Of a stretch of DNA of 64,000 nt, positions 46,381 through 56,684 are shown piece after piece (position 1 is the stretch's first letter; the number at the start of each line of letters is the position of its first letter). This stretch comes from Microstegium vimineum (Eukaryota > Streptophyta > Magnoliopsida > Poales > Poaceae): contig CM039122.1 of the NCBI GenBank assembly GCA_022036555.1, positions 47,295,600 to 47,359,599 on the forward strand. Reading direction: 5' to 3'. The notes beneath the pieces were generated by a model. It had not been told where the DNA came from and searched no databases. It saw only the letters and a program-made list of their open reading frames with translations. The position numbers and the translations under genes are program-made.

Positions 46381-47967
46381 ATGAAAGATTCGAGCTGCCA
46401 CGACCCCAAGATGGAAGCCTACTACAAGGAGGTCCGAAAACTCGAGGACAAGTTCCACGGCCTCGAGCTCAACCATGTCGCCCGTCGGTACAACGAAGCT
46501 GCCGACGAGCTGGCCAAAATCGCGTCTACTCGAGGTACGGTCCCTCCCGACATCTTCTCGAGGGATCTTCACAAACCGTCCGTCGACCTGGACTCGGGGG
46601 CTCCCGCCCTCGAGCAAGGGGTCGATCCACCCCCCTCGACCGATCCCCCCTCGAGCGGGGAAGAGGTCATGGAGATCGACGGGGCTGCCGCAGCACCAAC
46701 CCTTCCGACGGATTGGCGCACACCCTACCTCGAGTACCTAACACGGGGCGAACTCCCAGAGGACCGCACGGAGGCCCATCGTGTAGCCCGACGTGCCAAA
46801 ACCTACGTCTTGTACGGGGACGGCCGCGAGCTATATCGACGTAGCTCGTCGGGTGTACTTCAACGTTGCCTCACCCTCGAGGAGGGGAGGGCCTTGCTGA
46901 AGGATCTACACTCGGGGGGCTTGTGGCCACCACGCGGCGCCGAGAACGCTGGTAGGAAGTGCCTTTTGACAAGGCTTCTACTGGCCGACGGCCGTCACCG
47001 ACGCCACCAAACTCGTCCGATCTTGCAAGGGATGCCAATTCTACGCCAGGCAGACCCACCTACCCGCCCAAGCTCTTCAGATGATACCCATAACCTGGCC
47101 ATTCGCAGTATGGGGGCTCAACGGGGGCTCGACATGGTCAGCCCCCTGAAAAGAACCAAGTGTGGCCACACTCACCTCCTCGTGGCTATAGACAAGTTCT
47201 CGAAGTGGATCGAGGCTAGACCCATCGCCAACATCCAGTCTCGACAAGCCATACTATTCTTCACCGATATCATCCACCGCTTTGGGGTCCCCAACATTAT
47301 CATCACCGATAACGGCACGCAATTCACCGGCCAAAAGTTCCTGGACTTCTGTGACCATCACCACATCAGGGTGAATTGGTCTGCGGTCGCCCACCCTCGA
47401 ACTAACGGTCAGGTCGAGCATGCCAATGGTATGGTTTTGCAGGGCCTCAAGCCGAGGATCTTCGATCGATTGAACAGACATGGCAGGAGATGGGTCGACG
47501 AGCTGCCCGTTGTGCTATGGAGTCTTCGAATGACACCAAGTCGAGCCACGGGGTTCTCCCCGTTCTTCTTGGTCTATGGGTCGGAGGCCGTCCTCCCCAC
47601 TAACCTCGAGTACGGGTCCCCTCGACTGAAAGCCTACAGCGAGCAAGCCAACATAGTAGCCCGAGAGGACTCCCTCGACCAGCTCGAGAAAGCCCGTGAC
47701 GTGGCCCTCTTCAAGTCGGCAAAGTACCAGCAGACGCTGCGGCGATACCACGACAAAAACGTGCGCAAAAGGGACCTCGACGTCGGCGACCTCGTTCTGC
47801 GCCGTCGACAAAGAAACAAGGGGCGTCACAAGTTGACGCCACCTTGGGAGGGACCCTTCATCGTGGCAGAAGTGCTAAAACCCGGCACTTACAAGCTGAA
47901 GAACGAGAAGGGCGAGATATTCACCAACGCTTGGAACATCGAACAGCTACGTCGTTTCTATCCCTAA
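46381..47967 (+). pseudogene. End of RNase H and integrase of the gypsy element
   Basis: The frame is open for 528 codons to a TAA at 47967. It starts with the end of RNase H (NHVARRYNEAADELAKIAS). The integrase core follows: LLVAIDKFSKWIEARPI (first Asp), IITDNGTQFTG (second Asp), NGQVEHANGMVLQGLKPRIF (Glu), and a C-terminal GPF-type module PPWEGPFIVAEV. The HHCC zinc-binding segment (about 46905-47120) is out of frame, with two compensating shifts, so an integrase made from this frame would lack it. Confidence 0.92.
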
Positions 47968-48904
47968 GGCCTCAGGGCCTTGTACATTTTCACATTTATG
48001 TACAAATCCTCGAATGAACAAGAAAATCCGCGATCCGAGCACTTTCATTTTCATTTGTAACTCGGGGTAGATTTTCTCCACCCCTCGACGCCTCTCTTTC
48101 TTCTGCCCCTCGAAACACGCTTAGCGCAGGGTGGGACACATGCTCGGACTCCCTAAGGGTCGTGGGTGTCGTCGAGCCAGGAACTCTCCTATGCCCTCGG
48201 GCTAAGGTACTCCCGCTCGCTCCCCCCCTCGAGGGTCTCGGGCATGCGTCCAACAACTGCGCCAAAAAGTGGAGTGCCAAGGACGGTGGAAGAAAGGGTG
48301 GCTCGAGAGATCACCACTCGTGGTCAAAAAGTTAGACTCGACCCTGCTCCCGCAGAGTCGAGCCTCCCTCAGGGGCTAACAGGGGGGCACCCCCCTCCTA
48401 AGTCCCCGAAAAACTCGAACGTTTTTTTGAAACTCGGCTCTCCCTCTCGATCTTTCCCTCGAGCACGCTTCGCGACTAAGTAAAGGTGCCTCGAACTCCC
48501 TAAGGGCCGCGGGTGTCACCGAGCCAGGGACTCTCCTATGCCCCAGGGCTACGGTATCCCCGCTCGCTCCCCCCCTTCCAGGGATACGAGCGTGCGTCGA
48601 ACACTTAAGTCCACAAGCGTCAACTCAGGCAAAGAAAAGCAGGGAGAGCTCGAGAAACGAAAATAACAATGTGCATCTCAATCAAAATGCATTAGATATA
48701 AGAATCCCTCGGGGGCTCGGCATTATATCATTACAAAAGCCTAACTATTACACGGACCTTCCTGTCCAGATATGGCTCGCAGGCCTGGGACTACTCATCG
48801 AGGGGGTCATCGTCCTCAAGAAGCAATGCAGGAAGTTGGACATCACGCGTTGGCCACATCGGAAGGTGAAGAGTCTACAGAAGCTCATCGACAGCATCCG
48901 AGGG
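47968..48904. other. Spacer between pol and the antisense gene
   Basis: GC-rich, non-coding, with two direct repeats of a segment containing CTCCCTAAGGG, GAGCCAGGAACTCTCCTATG-like wording and CTCGCTCCCCCC (near 48150-48250 and 48495-48595). Confidence 0.6.
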
Positions 48905-51900
48905 CTACTCGGCGCCACCTCCGTCCGCCGAGGGGATCACCTCGGGCTCGAAGAGCTTCGCCAGCTCGCCTCCAGGCACCTCCGCAAGATCCATCAACTT
49001 CTGGCACCTCGCGTCGTTCTCTTCGTCGGTCAGCCTTGGGTCGGTGGCAAACCCGTTGGCAACGACGTTGAGGTCATAATTGTAGGCCGAGTTGACGACC
49101 GCGAGGGCCCGCTTCACGCCCACATGCAGGGCAGCACGGACGTGCTCCGTCACCTCCTACGTCATGGAGTAGAAGCAGCGCAGCAGGGAATCCCCTCGAG
49201 CGTCGCCCTCGACCTCCGGCTCCGGCTCGACCAAGAGGTCGTCGCAGAAGGTGTTGATGACGCCCGCGAGCCTCGCGTTAAGGCTCGCCTCCGTCCCGAG
49301 GAGGCCCTGAAGACTGTTCAGGTCCTCGTGGGATCGGGCCTTCTCTGTTGCAAGCTCTGCCAAAACAAGCACACAACCCGATCAAAACCCAAAAGAGCAG
49401 GAAGAGGGTCGAGGCAGGACAGATTCAGCGACACTCTCGAGTCACTTACCTTGGGCATGTGCCTCCAGAGTGGCAAAGCTCCGCTCGGTCTCCTTGAGCT
49501 GGCGGCGGACATCGATAAGCTCGGAGGCCTGACCACTGACCTTAGCCTCGAGGCCCTCGATGGTCTTGCCTGCGTCATCGAGGGCTCTCTTCTAGTTCAT
49601 CGCCACCATGCCCAGGGAAACCGTGCGGGTCCGAGCCTTCTCCTCCGCCACGGCCAGCGTGTCGCACTCGCGGGAGACGGCGTCGAGGTCGCCCCGGAGC
49701 CCCCGGATGCCCTCCGTCGCCTGGGCCAGCTCCTCCTTCAGCCGGGCGGCCTCTTCCTCGGCCTTGCACTTGGCCTCGAGGGCAGCGTCCCGCTCATGTC
49801 CGACCCTGATGGTCGACTGAAGGGCGTCGTCGAGCCTCGACTGCGCCGTCTCCTGGGCGGCCCGGGCTGCCTTTTGCACGGCCTCCACCCGGCCCTCGCG
49901 TGGGCAACCTTCGACTCGGCATCCTCCCGAGCGGCTGCCACCTCGACCCTCGCCTGAGCGGCCTCGGCCTCCGCCTTCTCCAGCGAGGCACGAAGGGCCG
50001 GGAGTTGCTCATGCGATCGGAGGATGAACTGGGACTTGTTGTACGATCTCGCCCTCAGGTCCTGACGAGGGTAAAAAGGAAGATCATCAGAAAGGAACAG
50101 TCAGGCAACCCAAGCAAAATCCAAGGGAAGATGAAACCCACCTCTATACCCCCGGCGTATGTCCACGGCGGCAACCTCCGCGGCAAGGCGCACCGAGTGC
50201 TCGAACCATGCCCGATACTCCTCCAGGTGCTCCCACGTGTGGAGCTCGTCCTGGTCGTTGAGCTCGAGGAGGGTTTTCCCGGGGTCTCGAGGGTCGGCCA
50301 GCTCTAGGACCTCCTGCCCCCAGAACGCGCTGCGGAGGGTGATCCTCTCTTGGACCCCCCCCCCCGCATGACGCCCTGGCGAGCTTCAGCGGCACCCCCG
50401 CAGCGTTCCACCTCCTCCTGCTAGGAGAAGAAGGGAGAAGAACCCTCCAGCCGACCTCTCCCGGCCTCGGGGCCACCCTGCGAAGAGGTCGACGGCCCCG
50501 CCGAGCCATCCCCACTGGGCAGAGGAAGTCTCGGCTAGAGGAACGGCCCTGCACGGTGAAAGACACGAAGTAATCAATACCTGGCACCACAGATCCACTA
50601 CGGCTCGAACAAGTCGGAACGCGCCTCACCTCGAGACGACTCCCGCCCAGCCTCGAGGCGAGGCCGAGCCACCTCCGGTTCCGCACGAGGGGCTGCGACG
50701 GCGGTCGTCTCCGCCGAGCCCACCAGCTCGGCCACCATCTCGGCCACCTCCTCGGCGGTGGGCTCCATCAGCATCCCGCCCTTCTCCGGCGCGGGTGTCG
50801 CCTCGGGCCGCTCGACCCGACCCCCCTCCTCGACCCCCGGCGCCGGCAAAGGGCCCTCAGACGCGGCAGCGGCCGTGCCCTCGCGCTCGAGCCGCAGTCG
50901 CGCCTCCAGCGAGGCTAGACCCTCGGGCCACCGTCCCGGCGTTGGGTGAGCCGGCCCCCCCCTCGTTCGCAGCGGCTTGGGGCCCGACCACCTCCATCTC
51001 GGTAGCGGCTTGGGGCCCCACCTCCTCAGTCGCGACCACCATCGACACAGGCCCCGCGCCTTCCGAGGCGCCGGGAGCGACTCCCTCCAACGGCTGCGCA
51101 GGCGTGGCGACGCCCGTCACTTCGGCGGCCCTCGCCGGCAGGGCGGGCAGGCCCGTCTCCTCTGCCGCCTGAGCAGGTGCCGAGGCGCCCTGCGCTGCCT
51201 CTCGCTCCATCGCCTCCCGGGCCTTGGCTGCCCACGCCGCCTCGGGGGTAAGCGTCGAAGGGGGCAGGGCAGCGGGACTGGCTCCGGCGGCCACCTCGAC
51301 CGCAGCCCCCACCCTCAGCTTCTTGGAAGGGGCGAGGGACGCATCCTCCTGCTGGCGCTTCGACCTGAAAAGGAAACCCGTGCACAACGATAAGCACCGG
51401 TCGTTAGCAACAAAAGGAGAAAAATGCGAAAAACACCCTCGATCAACCAAAAGGCAACTTACCCCTTCGGGGCCAGGCGTTTCTGGCCGACGGCCTTCGG
51501 GCCGATCAAATTCCTAAACACAACCCGCCACTGGGTGGGGGTCGAGCCCGCCTTCGGCACTGTCTCCTGGGCAGGGGCCGACGACGCTCCCGTCGTCCCC
51601 CTGCTGACTTCCTCCTGCGCCGACATGCCCGACGCCCGTGCGCTCGACGCGGCAGGCGCCGAGGGTGTGTCTGCTCGACCCCCCGACGGGGATCGCGACG
51701 ACTGCCCCCGCGTCCGCCGTGGCACTATGTCTTGAGAAGCCACGGGGCGCTCCCCCCGTGGCTCGGCTTCAACGGTAGGGGCCGACCTCGAGGTCGACCC
51801 CCCTCCTCCTTCGGTTCCGACGGCCACCCTCTGTTCGGGCGCCACCTGTTCCTCCTCGCTCCAGTCCACCTCGACATCGCTGTCGCTGTCCTCCTCCCCC

Positions 51901-53117
51901 TCGTCGTCCTCCTCTTCCGAGGGCAATTCCTCCTCGGGAAGGCCCTCCCGCCTTTGTCGGGCCCGACGTTGATCCATCGCCTCTTTCTCCCGGGCCCTCT
52001 TAGCCTTGGCCTTCTTGGCCTTGTCCTTGGCCTCCTTTTCCTTCTCGGCCTGGAGGCGCCTCGCCTGGGAATCAGCCCGGTCCTCCTTCACCGGCGGGAG
52101 CGACTTCCGGAAGGGAACGTTCCCCTGCGGGACGCAAGGCAGTCAGAACGCAAGCAAAAAAGGCAGACAAGGCAAACACAAGAACTCTAACAGAGGAAGA
52201 GGACTTTACCAGCTCGATGTACCCCTCGTCCGGCCTCATGGGGATCCTGGCGACGTTCTTGGCGTCGAACGAGCCCGCAAAGAAGTGGCGGACGCGACGG
52301 ACCACCCTCTCGGGGGGCAGCTCGTCTCCTAGGAGGCGACACCTCGAGAGGTCGACCCCCGGACGCATCTCGTCGAGGCGGAGGGGTCGAGCCATCAGCG
52401 GCACGACCCGCCGCTGATGGAACGCCGACGCGACGATCGCCGCCGTGAGTCCCTCCTTCTTCAAGCGCCCGACCGCGTCCAGGTTGTCAAGACGACGCCG
52501 CTTCTGCTGCGCGACGCCGTACCTCCAGCAGTCGGGCTGCGCGTCGATTGTCCTCCCGGTGTAGGCGGGGAGCAGGTTGTCGTCATTCCTCAAATAAAAC
52601 CACCCGGAATGCCATCCGGAGTGGCTCGACGTAAGCTTCGCTGGGATCCAGGAATCCGACCGCTTGAGGGCGATGCAGCAGCACCCGGCCCTGACCATCT
52701 TGCGGGTACCCTTGCCGACCGACGCATGGAAGATGTTCGCCTCGAAGAGATGAAGCCACAGCTCCCAGTGAGGCTCGATCCCGAGGTAGCCTTCGCATAC
52801 GGCGACGAAGACCGCCGCCTGGCAGACGCCGTTGGGGGTGAGGTGTTGAAGCTCCACGCCGTAGTGATGGAGAATCGCGCGCAGAAAACGGCTGGGTGGG
52901 GCGCCTAGTCCCGTCCGGTGGAAAACCTCGAAGCTCACCACATATCCCTCCAGCGGATTGGGCTCGACATGCTCCGGCGGCGGCACCATCCACTCCGGTC
53001 GGTCGGTCGAGGTGACAGGCCGGAGGAGGCCGCTCTCCACCAGACCCCCCCAGGCGTGAGGCGGTCATCGAAGACGCGAGCCAGTCATCGGGACCGACGA
53101 GGCTATACTTGGCCATG
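48905..53117 (-). pseudogene. Antisense gene of the Tat element: putative gypsy-type transposon domain (PF04195-like) plus coiled coil
   Basis: ATG at 53117 starts a frame (MAKYSLVGPDDWL) that shifts by one base at a G7 run (53046-53052) and then stays open to 52209. It contains GYVVSFEVFHRTGLG, RFLRAILHHYGVELQ, AVFVAVCEGYLGIEPHW and SGWFYLRNDD, the core of the domain Pfam calls putative gypsy-type transposon. A donor GTAAAG follows EGYIEL. Exon 2 (51463-52134) has a Lys/Glu/Arg-rich stretch and an acidic SEEEDDEGEEDSDSD tract. Exon 3 starts at 51364. Further open blocks at 49592-49888 (long coiled coil, AALEAKCKAEEEAARLKEEL) and 48905-49153 finish it. The function of this antisense protein is unknown. 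Antisense transcripts would oppose the 3' part of the element RNA. Confidence 0.8.
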
Positions 53118-53537
53118 GGAGCAGGCAGACAGGTGCGCTCGGGCTTGGGGGCGGAAGGTACGTCCCTTATCTCCCTTCTCTTTCTCTCTCGCGCGCGCAG
53201 AGTTCCGGCTCGCAGGGCGCCTAAGGCAATGGCGGGGAGAAGGAGGCAGGAAAGGCGATGGCGCGGAAAAAGCACCCGACTCCTCACCTTCGCTATTTAT
53301 AAGCGGGAGGCCAACGGATGGAACCGGCAAACAGGCAAGAGAATCTCTGTATTTAATGCGCCTGTACTCCCCTTCCTCGTATCCCTCCAGGATAAGGCGT
53401 TCTGTCCCATCGTCGGGCTCCGCACCGCACTCCGCCCTGCAACTGCCACTGTTGCGCCGAACGGACATCGCCTAAAAAGGCGCGCGGCCGAAAGCGTTAT
53501 CTTCGGAGGTAAGGAATCTTGAGGCAACGAGAGCTGG

Positions 53538-54228
53538 CCCTCGAAAGAGGGTTCGACAGCTACCCTCCAACAACTCCAGTATGGGGCCCGTCCCATCCCC
53601 CCGTCTCGCTTCGGCTGTGGGATTCGCGCCCGTCCGCGGAAGCTGTGCCGCGACGTGCCGCGGCGACTTCCACTGCCACCACGACCCGGGGCGCCAAAAG
53701 GACGGGAAGACCATGCCGGCACAGTGCTCAACGTCCCTTCGCCGGCACTATGCCACGGACACGCCGCCCATACTACGACAGTTAGGATCTTGTACCCTCG
53801 GACCTCCCCTTGGTCTATAAAAGGGGACGCCGAGGTAGAAGGAAGGGGCTCTCTAGGCTCTCGGAGTTTTGGACTCTGGAGAGACTGTTTTCAGATTCCA
53901 CTCTTCGGACGACTCCGTACTCATACCACGCTCACACACCACTGCTCGATCGACCCCTCGAGCAGCCAACCCACCGTCTAGGGCAACACCGCTAGCCTCA
54001 GGCTCCCGATCGCTCTGAGCGATCCCGTGTAACTCAGCTTGTACCCCCCCTGTATGAGCACTTTGGGTGCGAGATAATACAAGTCATCCTCCCCCGCTGG
54101 ACGTAGGGTCTTCTTTACCCAAACCAGGATAAACCTTGTGTCCATCTTGCATCACATCTGAGAGAAGGAGCACGCGATATACAAATTTACTAGTTGCTGG
54201 TCTTGACCCCCGGATCATAACACCGACA
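53538..54228 (+). repeat. 3' LTR, 5' half deleted
   Basis: Aligns to the last 690 bp of the 5' LTR with about twenty differences by eye, mostly transitions (near 3%). The first 655 bp, including TGTCGG and the tandem repeats, are missing, and the polypurine tract is not visible. The 3' end CCGACA and its CATAA flank are intact. Confidence 0.9.
53814..53823 (+). promoter_or_regulatory. LTR TATA box (3' copy)
   Basis: TCTATAAAAG, identical to the 5' copy; could drive read-out transcription into the DNA after 54228. Confidence 0.7.
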
Positions 54229-54591
54229 CATAACGAGTTAGTTAAAGCGGATAGTATGCACTTGTAGTTAGACGTCCGATTTTCTCCACCGACCATGTGT
54301 CAATCATCTAGGTAGGGTCTCATGATTAAACTGGTGCACCCGTGTCCACTCAATTTATTTCCCATCTTACGTGACCACACGGCGCGGCAGCTTACTCGCG
54401 GTACATGAAATTGGATTCTCAGCTCAATCCGGTGGTTGGTGAGTCTTAAAAAATATCGATACCATGAGACGTTTGATGGAAATTTTTTATTCTCGCGGTG
54501 GGACGGCCGCAAATCCGATTATAACCGATTCGAAATAGGACAAAGTGCTTGGGATTGTAGCATGGCTTGTTTTTTTACAAGGTATTATCTA

Positions 54592-54851
54592 CTCCCTCCA
54601 TTCCAAATTATAAGTCATTTCAAGAATCTTGGAGAGTCAAAGTTTATAAAGTTTGACCAAATTTATATAATATGATAATAACATATTTAATATCAATTAA
54701 GTATCATTAGATTCTTTAGATGTTATATTTTCATACTATACTTATTTGATGTCATAAATTTTTATGTTTCTCTCTATAATTTTTGGTCAAACTTAAAATG
54801 TTTTGACTCTTCAAGATTTTTGGAATGACTTACAATTTGAAATGAAGGGAG
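54592..54851. mobile_element. Stowaway-like MITE
   Basis: TA, CTCCCTCCATTCCAAATTAT at the left; TTACAATTTGAAATGAAGGGAG, TA at the right (a 22-base arm, key bases GAAGGGAG). Same family as 10587-10846. Confidence 0.82.
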
Positions 54852-54973
54852 TATTTGGTTTGATATTCTTCCGATCTTGATGACCGAGGTTTCCACTGAT
54901 CGACAGAGGCCATAGTAGTATCAATGGAGGCATACATGTGCTAGCATGTGATGGTCTATGCTACAAAATAGTA

Positions 54974-55203
54974 TTCCGTTCATTTTAAATTAGAAGACAT
55001 TTAGAGAATCTTGGAGAGTCAAAATATCTCAAGTTTAATTAAAATTATAGAAAGAATTATAAAGATTTTTGACATCAAATAGGTATATTATGAAAATATA
55101 ATTGACGAAGAATGTAATGATACTTAGTTGACATCGAAAATGTTAGTTGACATTTGAAAAATGTAAAGATTCTTAGAATCACTTATAATTTGGAATGGGG
55201 GAG
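54974..55203. mobile_element. Stowaway-like MITE
   Basis: TA, TTCCGTTCATTTTAAATTAG at the left; CTTATAATTTGGAATGGGGGAG, TA at the right (key bases GGAATGG). Inner arms GAATCTTGGAGAGTCAAA match the neighbouring copy. Confidence 0.75.
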
Positions 55204-55259
55204 TAGCAATTTGAGTGTGGAGTTCATGGTCCGATGAATCGGCAACGCATCAACTCTAA

Positions 55260-55435
55260 GGCCCGAGTTTACCTTTAGAGTTGGTCATCTATAGCTCTAG
55301 GAAATCCTAGTGCATTTACGTGACTCATTTGGTGAATGTTTTGTATTAAATAAAAAAATTTAAACCATTTTAATTTGGTCAACAAACAAAAAAATCAACG
55401 TAAATCTTAGAACTAGAGTTATAACAAATGGGCCC
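55260..55435. mobile_element. Tourist-like MITE
   Basis: GGCCCGAGTTT at the left faces AAATGGGCCC at the right, with TAA on both flanks. Interior AT-rich. Confidence 0.6.
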
Positions 55436-55512
55436 TAAGTTCAATGGACGAGGCGAACCAAACAGCCACAAAGCTGCAATGAAAAGAGAGATGATTTTCA
55501 TCTTCCAAGTTA

Positions 55513-55615
55513 GGCCTTGTTTGGATACACATGTATTGGCCTTAAATCACATGGATTGAAATGTATAATAGGTCCATGTGGTTTCAGGGAGATACATGCT
55601 CATCCAAACAAGACC
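55513..55615. mobile_element. Tourist-like MITE, 103 bp
   Basis: GGCCTTGTTTGGAT at the left and ATCCAAACAAGACC at the right, with TTA on both flanks; a compact near-palindrome. Confidence 0.82.
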
Positions 55616-56684
55616 TTAGTAAAGCAAGCATGTCTCATCGACATCGACTGTTGAACAGTGAACCCTGCTAGCAGTTCCTAGAGCGAGTCTCAGCAATCTC
55701 CAAGCAAAAGTTTTGAACAGAGCTTGAATCGTTTTATCCGCCCCACACCTGTCTGAGAATTTGAAACACCTGCACATTAGAAGAGGATTGATCTGATGTC
55801 TCTTCAACTGTGAGCATTCTGCAAGCAGTTTTGGAAGAGCACATGCCACTGGGGCCCGGCTTCTTTCTAGCAGAGTCAGGCTCGCTTCGAGAGATAATAG
55901 GAATCTGCCCAAGAACTTGAAATGTTTATTGCACAAAGGAAGTTGTAATTTTATTTTCATCCCATTTTGAAATGTTTGTTGACCAAAGAGAGTTGTAGTT
56001 TTACTTTCATCTCCTTTTCTTGAGTTTGGGAGCCAAATGTAATAAACTTTTTCAGGAATTTGGAAGTCAGATTGTTAGGTTTAAACAATCTTGCATCTCT
56101 TTCCAGATTGGACACCAAGGTTGATTCCAAACTGGAGTGTCACCCTTAATGAATTGGATAGTCACATGTTTTTCAAGGTGGTGTCTATAATAATGGTATA
56201 AATTGTTGAAATAGTTTGGATACACGTTGCGCAAAAAACAGAGAGAAAAGAGTAGTCACGATAGCAAATATGAATAAGCATTGTTCATCACATCATACTC
56301 ATAAAGTTGAAGTACTTGTACACTAACACAGCAAAGCTGTAACAATCAAGGATGTTTATGTCTCAGAACACTAGAAGAGTTATCGGTCAACATACATGAA
56401 AGTACCGAAAATTCACCCCCAGTTGTCCATGTCATATTGTCATGTTCAAATGCTAATAACTATTGCCTCAAAATAAATCCTAGTATTACATAACCCAAAA
56501 CTTCCATCACCAAAGAATTGCTAATCACCAATATATCCTCTCTTTTTCTTAATACGCTATATTCCGATTCCAATCATTTAGCAGCTGATTTCACTCATAT
56601 TGCTCCTGCCATACTGGCATCGCCAGTAGCTTTCACGGTTTGGCAAACCACCGTCCCTGGGACAGGCACATACGAAGAGCTGGA
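55616..56684. other. Unassigned; downstream of the remorin gene
   Basis: A minus-strand open frame at 55616-55960 (containing CALPKLLAECSQLKRHQINP) has reasonable codon use but no family I recognise. It may be an isolated exon or remnant. The rest should include the remorin 3' UTR. Confidence 0.35.

Larger units (their letters stand above)
40122..54228 (+). mobile_element. Ty3/gypsy LTR retrotransposon, Tat lineage (RIRE2/Retand-like), 14.1 kb
   Basis: The element starts TGTCGG and ends CCGACA, flanked by the exact 5-bp duplication CATAA (40117-40121 and 54229-54233). Order: 5' LTR, primer-binding site, gag, protease, reverse transcriptase, RNase H, integrase, a long antisense gene, partial 3' LTR. 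The pol order with integrase last is gypsy type; the antisense gene downstream of pol is typical of grass Tat elements. All sense frames carry stops or frameshifts, so it cannot make its own proteins as read. Confidence 0.95.

Noticed and set aside
49900..50307. Plus-strand frames between pol and the 3' LTR, including 48671-49957
   Set aside because: They mirror the coiled-coil exons of the antisense gene; their own peptides lack family features.
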